Source: Phoronis pallida (Eukaryota; Phoronida; Phoronidae). Taken from it: DNA of 10,092 bases. Positions 1 to 7,648 of the stretch are shown piece by piece. A program made the translations under genes and the position numbers. Below the pieces are notes generated by a model. That model was not told where the DNA came from. It was given only the letters and a program-made list of their open reading frames with translations, and searched no databases. The stretch is from positions 1 to 10,092 of the forward strand of contig JAOXYC010252787.1 of NCBI GenBank assembly GCA_028565715.1. The letters are read 5' to 3'. Each line of letters starts with the position of its first letter. Position 1 is the first letter of the stretch.

Positions 1-1200
1 TTGAAAACCTTCACATTTCGGCCAATTATCACCCAGAGCATATGTACTAAGTTTCATCAAACTCGGTTGAACAGTTTTTTTACAAGTTTTAACAAGTATA
101 TTAGGCCAACAGGGGGGGACTAAGGTTGACCATAAGTTCCGAAAACTTGTCTGTTGCAGCCAATCATCAACTAGAGTATGTGTGCCAAAATTCGTCAAAA
201 TCGCTTGAGGGGTTTCAGAGGAAATCGACAAACACCAATAACAAGGATTTTTTTATGAACAAATTTGGCCCACATGGGGAGCTAGGATTGTCTTATAATT
301 CCGAAAACTTTGCTGTAGTAGCAAATCACCATCCAAAGTATGTGTACCAAGTTTCATCAAAATCCCTTGAGGTATTTCAGAGAATATTGACAAAAACCAT
401 TAAAGAGAATTTTTAACGAACACATTTGGCCAACAGGGGGAGCTAGGGTTGACTTATAGTTCCGAAAACTTTACTGAGGTGGCCAATCATCAACTAGAGC
501 ATGTGTACCGAGTTTCGTCAAAGTCGTTTGAGGTGTTTCAGAGAGAATCAACATAAACCACTTATGAGGATTTTTTTACAAACAAATTTGGCCAACAGGG
601 GGAGCTAAGGCTGGCTTATGGTTCCGAAAACTTTGCTGTAGTGGCCAATTATCGTCCAAAGTATGTGTACCAAGTTTTGTCAAAATCGCCAGAGGGCTTT
701 CGGAGAAAAGCGATAAAAACCATTAAAGAAGATTTTTATCAAACACATTTGGCCAACAGGGGGAGCTAAGGTTGACTTAAAGTTTCGAAAAATTTTCTGC
801 TGCGGCAAATTATCAACTAGAGCATGTGAACCAAGTTTCGTCAAAATCACTTAGAGAAAATCAATGAAAACCAATTACGGCGGTTTTTAACAAACACATT
901 TGGCCAACAGGGGGAGCTAGGGTTAAACTATCGTCCCGAAAACCTTTTCATTCCGGCCAATCATCACCCAGAGCAAGTGTACTAAGTTTCGTCAAAATCG
1001 CTTGAGCGGTTTCAGAGAAAATCATCGGAAACCAATTACACCGATTTCCGCTCTTTTTTGCCAACAGGGGGCGCCAAGATGGAGGTCACGACCTGAAAAT
1101 CTTTTCATTCTGGCCCATTATCACCCAGAACATGTGTACCAAATTTCGTCAAAATCCATCACGCGGTTTTGGAAATAATCAAAGGAAACCAATTGTGGAC
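1..1200. repeat. Tandem array of ~161-bp units with dimeric order
   Basis: The landmark GGCCAACAGGGGG, or a close variant, recurs at about 104, 267, 428, 590, 751, 902 and 1059, giving steps of 163, 161, 162, 161, 151 and 157 bases. After each landmark comes a block like TTCCGAAAACTTT, then GGCCAATCATCA, then GTGTACCAAGTTTCGTCAAA, then a GGTTTCAGAGAAAAT block. The array is cut by the left edge of the window, so its true length is unknown. Units starting at 104, 428 and 751 share CAACTAGAGCATGTG, while those at 267 and 590 share CCAAAGTATGTGTACC. The repeat is therefore effectively an alternating dimer of about 323 bases. The outer units (before 104, and 902 onward) share a third variant, ATCACCCAGAGCA. 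The last unit decays near 1200. An open frame at 126-416 is only this repeat read through and shows no protein family. Confidence 0.93.
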
Positions 1201-2117
1201 CAACGACCACCCGGATGACAACAATATGCGATCACATATAAATATGTGGACGCATAAAAAACGACCCATATCTAAACCAAAATCGGTGAAAACTATCCCG
1301 ACCAAAATGGCGGCACATCTGAAACCACCCACCCCCCCGCCAAAAATGCATTCGGCAAATTTATTTTCCAAGCAAGTTTTGTATGATTTTTGGTACACTG
1401 ATGAATTTCTTATTATTATAGACGTGGTCAAAGCACATGCTCCTGAATTTGAATTGCAAACTTCGGAACGTTTTTCAAGCCCACCTGATACATGTCTCTC
1501 CTCAAAAAATTGAATACTTACTAACTATTTTAATGTTATTGTTTTTATTGATACTTACATGTACATGTATTTCACCCAACCATTGAAGAATATCATTGAA
1601 CATAAGTTAAACATTTATTTGAAAATACAATTTTTATTTCCATGACTACCGATACCCTACCTGACAGCAATCGATTAACCGATTATGACCCTACCCCATA
1701 CAGAAATAATTAATTGTTTGTATTTTAAATTCAAATTAGTTTTAATGGTAGTTGCTACTCACAAAAAATTTAATACAGCACGTAATTACGAATTTGGCAA
1801 ATTCACAAAATGGTGTCGGTACTTTTCTAACATATTTGGTTTTACTTTATCGGATGTTTCTTTAAGTAACCGCTTGCAGGCATGTTTATATCCTCGTGTT
1901 AAGAAACTCCTTCAATTGTGAGAAATTGTTATCAAAATGTCACATCGTAGCCTCGAGAATTAGATGTTTGTTAATTCAAGCTGAATGAGGGAAACATTGT
2001 TATTTAGTTTCTCATCTTAACCGTCACATCATTTTTCGGCAACTAGTTATAAACATCAAAGAAATTTTAATATTAAAATGTTACAAATGGTGGGAACAAT
2101 ATTGTAATGCATTTTTT
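1201..2117. other. No gene recognised: flank of the tandem array and AT-rich DNA
   Basis: From 1201 to about 1350 the sequence is less AT-rich, with runs such as CCACCCACCCCCCC. It may be the outer end of the element that carries the tandem array, since it follows directly on the last unit. Two open frames on opposite strands overlap here (1159-1431 minus and 1169-1513 plus), and a third lies at 1685-1921. None has a recognisable motif or convincing splice sites. A 14-base palindrome, TACATGTACATGTA, lies at 1556-1569. The rest is AT-rich with no structure I can name. Confidence 0.5.
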
Positions 2118-2177
2118 CCCAAGTGAATATTAATCCTGATTGCAGGTCAGATATTCTACCAACTGAGCTATCCAGCC
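2118..2177 (-). pseudogene. tRNA-like fragment (tRNA relic or SINE head)
   Basis: Read on the minus strand from 2177, the sequence begins GGCTGGATAGCTCAGTTGG. This fits a tRNA acceptor 5' half, positions 8-9 (TA), D arm and the internal A box TAGCTCAGTTGG. A five-pair anticodon stem (TCTGA/TCAGG) encloses a seven-base loop, CCTGCAA, which would place TGC at the anticodon. Position 33 would be C rather than the nearly invariant T. The D stem is imperfect. No T arm with a GGTTCGA-type B box and no matching 3' acceptor strand follow. It is therefore not a functional tRNA gene. A decayed tRNA or the head of a tRNA-derived SINE are the likely explanations, and a tail that would decide between them is not evident. 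Confidence 0.6.
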
Positions 2178-2677
2178 TGTCCTAATTCTGTCCTTATCTT
2201 AACGCATAATAGCGTATATATATTTCTTAAAAGCATACATTGCAACTCAATATGGAAATTAAAAGTTGTTTACCATAATTGATCATTTTTGCCTTTCGCA
2301 AAACACATTAAATTCCATGATCACATTCTACTAAATTAATAAAAGGTTCTATTACTACTTAACTATTGTATAATTAAAAAATATATAAGGATAAAATATG
2401 AATTTGTATGAAGCATTTCACAGTCATTGGCGAAATGGTCCATTGAATATAATGATAAAATCACTCCTCTTGGTATATAGTATTAGGAAATTTATTTCAA
2501 ACATAATCAAATGTTTTAAGATCCCTACTCTGACAATAAAAAATAGAGAGTGGTTGAAAATAAGCCTGTAAAATGTTTGCATTACAACCTGGAACATGGA
2601 TCCACAATGTTTTTACCATGAAGTGAACAGCAAATCAATTGGACAATGGAATATTATTTGAATTATATTCTTACTTA
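2178..2677. other. AT-rich DNA, nothing recognised
   Basis: About 500 bases with no recognisable coding segment, RNA or repeat. It lies downstream of the minus-strand phosphatase exon, so part of it could be 3' flank of that gene. Confidence 0.5.
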
Positions 2678-3035
2678 TTAAAGATGCATAAGCCGTATTT
2701 ATGACCAAAAAAGTAATGAGAATAAATTACAGTTAAACTTGCAAATTTAGAATTACATGCATGCACCATACTTGGAATATCCCAATATTTTCGGCTCCAC
2801 AAATTCTTTTGAATGCGTTCTTAAATGACTTTTCTATTCTAAAATAACTATGGTTGCCCCAACCATAGCTATTTTAGGTTAAAAATTTTACTGAGGAATG
2901 CATTCAAAATAAATTGTGAAAGCCAGAAATTATGGGATATTCCAAGTATGGTGCAAGCAGTTCTAAATATGCAAGTTTCACTGCAAATTATTTTTATAAC
3001 TTTTTTAGTCGTGAATACCGCTCGTGCATCCTTAA
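2678..3035. mobile_element. Fold-back (palindromic) MITE-like element bounded by TTAA
   Basis: The left half (2678-2856) and right half (2861-3035) are reverse complements over nearly their whole length, with scattered mismatches and small indels, and meet at ACTATGGTTGCCCCAACCAT around 2858. A perfect 22-base block occurs at 2763-2784 and inverted at 2933-2954. The outer ends read TTAAAGATGC on the left and GCATCCTTAA on the right. TTAA could be a target duplication, as produced by piggyBac-type transposases, or simply part of the terminal repeats, because it is its own complement. No transposase is encoded. The element lies about 130 bases beyond the stop codon of the minus-strand phosphatase exon, so it may be within its 3' UTR or just past it. 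A transcript through it would form a long imperfect hairpin. Confidence 0.88.
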
Positions 3036-3047
3036 GATAGAAAACAA

Positions 3048-3053
3048 TTTTAA
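3048..3053 (-). promoter_or_regulatory. Possible poly(A) signal of the phosphatase gene
   Basis: On the minus strand this reads ATTAAA, the commonest variant of AATAAA. It lies about 114 bases past the TGA stop of the phosphatase exon, which is a plausible distance. Such hexamers are frequent by chance in AT-rich DNA and I see no independent support for cleavage here. Confidence 0.25.
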
Positions 3054-3166
3054 TTCTTCAAATTTTATCCCTTTTCGCAAGTAAAATCATATTAAATTAA
3101 TTTGTATTCTAACTCAAATAACATCAGGAACATTTCTCATTCATAAAACACTATTTCAATCTAGTA

Positions 3167-3352
3167 TCAACTACCATTCTCATAAGGAGGAAGTCCGAAA
3201 TCCTGAGGCTTGAAGTCTTCCATTGATTTCAATAGTGTTGTCTTACTGGCCAGAACACTGGTATCTGCACGAGGATCCGGAATCCATACACACTGCATAC
3301 CAGCATTGATGGCACCTTCTACTCCATTATTAGCATCTTCAAACACCAGTAC
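3167..3352 (-). CDS. PUDP: Pseudouridine-5'-phosphatase-like HAD hydrolase, last coding exon
   Basis: The exon opens in phase 0 directly after the acceptor TTTTGTTCCAG (minus strand, AG at 3354-3353) and encodes 61 residues to a TGA stop at 3169-3167. It starts VLVFEDANNGVEGAINAGM, which is HAD motif IV (acidic ED pair, then NGVxAAxxAGM) at the end of the Rossmann-like core. It then has the VWIPDP segment and ends QDFGLPPYENGS. Human PUDP, as I remember it, has the same motif-IV wording and ends FGLPSYE, which makes this family assignment strong. The human enzyme removes phosphate from pseudouridine 5'-phosphate in RNA breakdown; the nucleophile Asp of motif I and the Lys of motif III are on exons not seen here. 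Motif IV helps bind the catalytic Mg2+. Upstream exons should lie at higher coordinates on this strand, where I found no match, so the gene overlaps the plus-strand coiled-coil gene or this exon is an orphan. Confidence 0.88.
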   Translation of the reverse strand, partial: VLVFEDANNGVEGAINAGMQCVWIPDPRADTSVLASKTTLLKSMEDFKPQDFGLPPYENGS

Positions 3353-3834
3353 CTGGAACAAAATAAAGGAAAACTTATTTAAAAAATACATTTTCAGGAT
3401 ACAATGAAAACAATATCTTATCGTTAACTTAACAGGTCATTTGAGTAAATTTAAAGAGTGTATTGAAAGAATTTCTTTTTCAATTAATATATTGTAATTA
3501 TTTAAAACGTTACACACAGCAAAAAAAAATTGAAAGGGTTTTCAGAAAATGACTTGGTATTCACATTGATTTTTGGGTAGTATTTGAAATGGGTAACAAA
3601 TGTACATGTTTTAAAAACAAGTGCAATGGTATGTAGTGTGTAATTTTCAGTAAAACTCTCAAGTCACTCTAAGTGACCAAGTTCTTAAACCAGGAGTCAC
3701 TTTAGTTTAGAATTTTGGTTTCGATAACCGGGAACCACGCAGGTGCCAAAACTGACAGAGGGGTTGGCTCAGAATCTGGGATACTCATAGCAAAGTTAGA
3801 AGATTTGGCAACTCGGCTGTTATTTAAAGTAGTA
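3353..3834. other. Intron of the phosphatase gene, nothing else recognised
   Basis: This non-coding DNA begins at the acceptor of the phosphatase exon. A small dyad, GTCACTCTAAGTGAC, sits near 3663. I looked for an upstream phosphatase exon on the minus strand, for example a GKPxPDxF motif, and saw none. Confidence 0.5.
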
Positions 3835-4169
3835 CATCGCTATTTACGAATGTGAAATTATCATCTATTGAATGCGGTCAATTGCATAGGAATTGTTGTT
3901 ACAAATTGCATCCTTCCATTCATCTGAACGAATAAATACCTTCGCTTCTGCCGGAAATTTCTATACAGGCGCCCTTTGTGACTTGATGAAATATCTTGAG
4001 GGTGACAAGATAACTGAGATCAACTGTAACCTACTAACTTTGTGTTTTCGATGACGAATGAAGGTAGTATCATCGATTTGGCAACGAAAAATGATCAAAC
4101 TGTGTAAAAGAAACGGATAAAAATGTCGTATTTCAATAATTGATAATTCTACATTCGTAAGTAGCGATG
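3835..4169. mobile_element. Inverted-repeat MITE flanked by TA
   Basis: GTACATCGCTATTTACGAATGT at 3832-3853 is repeated inverted at 4151-4172 with a single mismatch. The similarity continues inward, weakening, through AATTATCA and ATTGAAAT-type blocks and a CCTTCATTC-type block. Both ends can be read as TA then CATCGC, that is, TA outside the inverted repeat on each side, as expected from a Tc1/mariner-type TA target duplication. Because GTAC is a palindrome, the exact boundary is ambiguous by a few bases. Length is about 335 bases with no open frame for a transposase. It sits just upstream of the first recognised coiled-coil exon, within an intron of both flanking genes if both extend as expected. 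Confidence 0.82.
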
Positions 4170-4220
4170 TACGCGTTTAAGTTATTTTTGATATTTTGAT
4201 AAGTTTTGTTTAATTTTCAG

Positions 4221-4301
4221 GAGAGTTCGACAAGTTTGACATCGTCTGGATCAGACAATCTCAAGCCAAGAACTGAAAAGCTTGAACACTTGGAAGCTGA
4301 G
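4221..4301 (+). CDS. Unidentified coiled-coil protein, exon 1 seen (27 codons)
   Basis: The acceptor TTTAATTTTCAG ends at 4220. The exon is 81 bases, phase 0 at both ends, and encodes ESSTSLTSSGSDNLKPRTEK followed by LEHLEAE: a Ser/Thr-rich stretch leading into a short charged helix. It fits in frame onto the exon at 4793. The donor I use, GAG/GTCATT, is weak. A much stronger donor, TAG/GTGAGT, lies at 4369, but using it would add a hydrophobic intron-like stretch and break the phase with the next exon. There is no ATG in this exon's frame, so the start codon is either upstream or in the next exon, in which case this would be 5' UTR. It might also be an alternative exon. I do not recognise the protein. 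Confidence 0.5.
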
Positions 4302-4792
4302 GTCATTATTCATTTCAGTTTGATTTTTATGAACACATTTTATTTTAATAATAAAAGTTTCTTACTAGGTGAGTTTGTTGTTCAGATGTTCAGACATTTC
4401 AATCCGTCCCCAACAGATTTTTCTCAATGATTTTCATTTTATTTTCACTTTTTAAACTTGTTGAGAAGAGCCAAAAATCTTAGTTTCACTACTACTAACA
4501 AAACTAACAACAATCGCAACACCGACAACTTTAAGCCACACTCAATGCAATAAGGTCACAGTTCTTGCCCTCGCACAATCAGATATTGGCGTGTGGTCGA
4601 CTGGAAAATGATTAAGTCGTTAGCTTCGCCAAATATTACCCACCGAAGCACACCTAAACCGCTGAAAATGCTTTAAAGGGGTTTTTGACTGGGTTAGTTT
4701 CTCTATTCTACCACTATGTATTGATAACATTACTGATGTTTCTTACCACTGGTTTCAACATTATCATTGCGTTTGCTTGTGTATCTTTTCAG
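4302..4792. other. Intron of the coiled-coil gene
   Basis: Non-coding DNA between exons 1 and 2 of the coiled-coil gene, ending in the acceptor GTGTATCTTTTCAG. The strong unused donor GTGAGT at 4369-4374 is the only notable site. No repeats recognised. Confidence 0.5.
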
Positions 4793-4924
4793 ATGGCTAC
4801 AATAGAGGTGTCTATACAAGGTGTGACCCCGGTGACACCTGTTGACAATACTACTCCCGGGAATATCTTGAATAACAATAACCTGCCTCAGGAGAAAGGG
4901 GAGATAATAAAAGACAATCATGTG
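4793..4924 (+). CDS. Unidentified coiled-coil protein, exon 2 (44 codons), possible start codon
   Basis: This exon runs from the acceptor CTTTTCAG (to 4792) to the canonical donor GTG/GTAAGT at 4925. It is 132 bases, phase 0 at both ends. It encodes MATIEVSIQGVTPVTPVDNT, then an Asn-rich linker with NNNN, then a charged segment ending DNHV. This looks like a flexible, low-complexity N-terminal region. The first codon is ATG followed by G. If the preceding exon ends in GAG, the spliced context becomes GAGATGG, a good Kozak context. This ATG may therefore be the true start, with an upstream exon being untranslated. No domain recognised. The open frame on the opposite strand here has no support and is a shadow. 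Confidence 0.72.
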
Positions 4925-5639
4925 GTAAGTTTTTGTTTAAATTCTGAAATGATAATACAGAAATGTTGCTCTCACAATATAATCTTACATGACCTATTGT
5001 GCAAAATCCACAAACTTTTTTAAATTAAAAATCCCAAAATTAGAAGCAGTATAAATAAGCATTTAATTTTGATAGTCTTTCAGTGCTTAGATTTTCGGAA
5101 TTGATTTTTAAATTCATCATTTTTTATGTTTTAACCACCATCATGAATTTTAATTAAAAATTCATTAAATAATTAAGATGTCTTTTGCATAATCCGTTAT
5201 TGTGATTTTCCCTTCATCATTTGAATGAATCCTAAACTTGAATTTCTTTAAATCCAAACAAAAATATTTCATTATCAAATTATAGACAATTTTCAACAAG
5301 GCGAGATGTATGCCTTTAGGCTATGTGATAATAACCCTCCAATAACTTCTATATTGTCGTAAATTGGCATTTGATATTGATTACTTAATTGGCACAGTTA
5401 TTTGACTTAAGTCATTCTCGGAAATTAGGTTTACTGCAATTACATTACTACCGTTAGTCTGAGTTGAGAGAGAAATTATTTAAGATATCATGGTCAGCAT
5501 CAATTTCTTATCAATTTTCAAGCTTCGATGCCTTTTTCAAACTCTGAGAAAACATGCAAAGCCTCGTTTGGAAAGAAAAGATATTTGTAAATACTAAAAA
5601 TTTTCACCTGGTGACCAATTCGTTACAGAATACAGTTTA
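4925..5639. other. Intron DNA, nothing recognised
   Basis: First part of the 2-kb intron between exons 2 and 3. It is AT-rich, with no coding segment or repeat structure that I could support on either strand. Confidence 0.5.
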
Positions 5640-5941
5640 AAGTAAGTTTGAGTGTGTAAGTGTATTCGCGATATTGGACCAACTTATCTTAGTAAGATGA
5701 TAACTGTTTACAAACCTGCACGCCGTCTAAGATCTAGTAACAAATTTTTGCTGACCGTTGGAAAGTACAAGACAAATTTTGGAAAACGGATGTTCATGAT
5801 TAGTTGTTCATCACTTTTTAATTCAATGCCAGAGCACATATCAGGGAGTCAGCTTATAATGACGAAATTTACAGTTTTAAGCGAAATTTAAAAACTTATC
5901 TTTTAATTGCTTTGAACAGATTATCTGTGATTTGTTTTTAA
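5640..5941 (+). pseudogene. 3' end of a non-LTR retrotransposon (LINE) ORF, 5'-truncated and frameshifted
   Basis: The frame from 5652 reads CIRDIGPTYLSKMI, then YKPARRLRSSNKFL, then a Gly-Lys-Arg block and SLFNSMPEHI. This is the C-terminal tail pattern common to reverse transcriptase ORFs of several LINE clades (xxGxxPxYLSxLI, YxPxRxLRSS, FGxRxF, LWNSLPxxI). The expected ending then continues in another frame from 5876 as FKRNLKTYLLIALNRL, stopping with TAA at 5939-5941. At least one indel near 5850-5876 therefore separates the two parts. There is an in-frame TGA just before 5652 and no catalytic reverse-transcriptase motif upstream, so the copy is heavily 5'-truncated and dead. It sits in the intron between exons 2 and 3, in the same orientation as the gene. 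The exact clade cannot be set from this short tail. Confidence 0.85.
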
Positions 5942-6002
5942 ATATTGAATTAAGTTATTTGTCTGCAATATATATAAGTAACACAACCCGTTTCAGGCTG
6001 TT

Positions 6003-6321
6003 CCAAGGTTTAGACATACAATGTGGGAGTTCTATTGGGTCAGAAATGGCTTCACGAAGATATGAGCTTTGAGTTGAGACAAACATCTTGAAAATCCCTC
6101 GTATATTTGTGATTTAACGCCAACCACTGCAGATTGTTATTCGTGCTGCCGCGTGAATAACAATCGGGCCGCCTGAATGACAGGCACGAACTAGGAACCG
6201 GCAGTTTGGCATTAAATCACTAAAACACGACGGATTCTTTATTAGTTTGGCTCTACTCAAAGGTCATAACATCAAGAATACAATCAGCTGACCCACCCAA
6301 AATGTGTTTTTAGACCTTAGA
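6003..6321. mobile_element. Long imperfect inverted repeat with nested hairpins (fold-back element)
   Basis: The left arm from CCAAGGTTTAGAC (6003-6015) pairs with the right arm ending TTTTTAGACCTTAG (6307-6320). Inner paired blocks include ATGAGCTTTGAG with CTACTCAAAGGTCAT, and TGATTTAACGCCAA (6110-6123) with TTGGCATTAAATCA (6206-6219, one mismatch). Inside lie two more hairpins: GATTGTTATTC (6132-6142) with GAATAACAATC (6155-6165), perfect over 11 bases, and GCCTG-AATGA-CAGGC (6171-6185). The centre is clearly more GC-rich than its surroundings. It starts about 60 bases after the LINE stop codon and ends just before a TTAT tract, so it is either a MITE inserted in the LINE 3' UTR or part of that UTR. 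No target duplication was found. Confidence 0.75.
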
Positions 6322-6328
6322 AATAAAC

Positions 6329-6354
6329 CATTATTTATTTATTATTATTTATTA
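6329..6354. repeat. TTAT/TTA-rich simple tract, possible LINE 3' tail
   Basis: A run of TTATTTATTTATTATTATT type directly follows AATAAACCA. Many LINEs that end with the C-terminal pattern seen at 5652 finish in a short simple-repeat tail, so this may mark the 3' end of that copy, with the fold-back element between. It could also be an independent microsatellite. Confidence 0.6.
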
Positions 6355-6943
6355 AGAATTAGTAAGATAAATAGGATTTTACATGTTAAACTTCGATTAC
6401 ATCGTTTATTGGAAAACAAGTTGAAATCATATCTACTTCAAATGCAAAGCCTGGTATTGGATGAGTAGAAATTTCCATGTTGAACATCAATAACGTCTCT
6501 AACTCTGTTGCTTTTCAATATCTATTACAAAGTCAATGGAATGCAAACATTACATTTGATAACTTTACAGGAACAATCAAGAGAATAAATTGGTTTTAGT
6601 TGTTAAGGTGTCACAGTACCATTAAATAGTGCTAAAGCAAACATTGACTCAACTGTTTTTACGAATACATGAATTAAAACCAGTTTTTTGGGGGGGAATC
6701 CGGCAGTGAATTAAATATTTGTATATAAATCTGAAGGATATAATCATTGTTTTTGCCACACACCGTATTATAGTACGTTTCTTATAATTGGGTTAAACCA
6801 TGTTAGCGCAAAGTGTTCTTTTTGAAATGTAGCCATTTCAATGCAATTAAGTGTCAATTAAATGCTTGTTCTAGTAAAACAAAACACTTGACTGTTTGAT
6901 GTGAAATTGACTCATGATGTTACTGTGTTTATTTCATTCGCAG
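6355..6943. other. Intron DNA, nothing recognised
   Basis: Rest of the intron before exon 3, ending with the acceptor TTTATTTCATTCGCAG. A G-run (about eight G) sits near 6690 after a T-run. No coding segment or repeat family recognised. Confidence 0.5.
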
Positions 6944-7039
6944 GTGTCACATGCTGACAAGTCGACTGGTGATGAGAAAGATTCAATTATTGAGAAACTT
7001 CAGCAAGACTTCCAGGCACTCGTCTCACAAACAAAGGAG
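6944..7039 (+). CDS. Unidentified coiled-coil protein, exon 3 (32 codons)
   Basis: The exon is 96 bases, phase 0 at both ends, between the acceptor CATTCGCAG and the donor GAG/GTAAAT at 7040. It encodes VSHADKSTGDEKDSIIEKLQ and then QDFQALVSQTKE. The first dozen residues continue the polar linker. From SIIEKL onward the spacing of I, L, F and L at a/d positions marks the start of a coiled coil, which runs on into the next exon. In-frame joining with both neighbours (HV/VS and KE/LEG) supports it. No known domain is visible. Confidence 0.8.
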
Positions 7040-7530
7040 GTAAATGGAAACATTTTATTAATTGAAAATATGCAAATCTTTTTTGATTATTGAAATTGAT
7101 TATTAAAATTTAACTGTTTGACCCAGTAAAATTATGTTGACAGCATCCTCATTTTTGCATTAATATTTTCACCAAGTTTGTGAAGAAATCATTTCATTTC
7201 TGAATTATCATAAAGTTAATCTGGTTGACTGTCAAATGGTATGATGCACTATTTGTACAAAGTTAAGATATGCTTTTATTGTGAACTACTGTCTATAGAA
7301 GTTCTATAGAACTTATCTGTATATACTCTTGGAAGTGCCAATTAAGTACAGTAATTTCAGGTCAAAATGTTCTCTTGGTTTGAAACCTTTAGAAAAATGT
7401 CAAACTATCATCATCTCAGTCATTGATAATAATCAGCCTCATCATAACCTTTTCATCGGCCCAATTATTAAATTATATGCACATCACTGAACACATTCCA
7501 AGTTTATTAGTAGAATTCAATTTTCCCCAG
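7040..7530. other. Intron of the coiled-coil gene
   Basis: AT-rich intron between exons 3 and 4, ending in the acceptor CAATTTTCCCCAG. It holds a perfect 16-base palindrome, AAGTTCTATAGAACTT, at 7299-7314. Nothing else recognised. Confidence 0.55.
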
Positions 7531-7648
7531 CTTGAAGGATGTCAGAGACAACTAACGCAGACGGAGAACTTACTCAAAGAACGAGAGACTGAATGGCAGT
7601 GTAAATTGAACTGCTTGAAGACACAGTTGGAACTCTCTCGTAATCATG
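7531..7648 (+). CDS. Unidentified coiled-coil protein, exon 4 (39 codons plus one base)
   Basis: This exon opens after the acceptor TTTTCCCCAG and ends at the donor CATG/GTAAGC (7649). It is 118 bases, in phase 0 and out phase 1. It encodes LEGCQRQLTQTENLLKERET, then EWQCKLNCLKTQLELSRNH, then the first base of a Gly codon. The charge pattern and regular Leu spacing are those of a continuous coiled coil, with no proline or glycine inside. Such helices occur in centrosomal, ciliary, Golgi-tether and many other proteins, so function cannot be inferred from it. The split Gly codon is completed exactly by exon 5. Confidence 0.85.

Noticed and set aside
126-416. Plus-strand open frame of 96 codons
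   Set aside because: It is two units of the ~161-bp tandem repeat read in one frame; the peptide merely repeats itself and shows no domain or splice sites.
1159-1513. Overlapping open frames on both strands (90 and 114 codons)
   Set aside because: They straddle the end of the tandem array, overlap each other antisense, and contain no recognisable motif. Low-complexity PPTPPP comes from a C-rich run.
1685-1921. Plus-strand open frame of 78 codons
   Set aside because: AT-rich composition, no family resemblance, no supporting splice sites or neighbouring exons in phase.
3210-3407. Plus-strand open frame opposite the phosphatase exon
   Set aside because: Antisense shadow of the conserved HAD exon.
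4730-4921. Minus-strand open frame opposite coiled-coil exon 2
   Set aside because: Antisense shadow; the plus-strand exon has both splice sites and a consistent phase.
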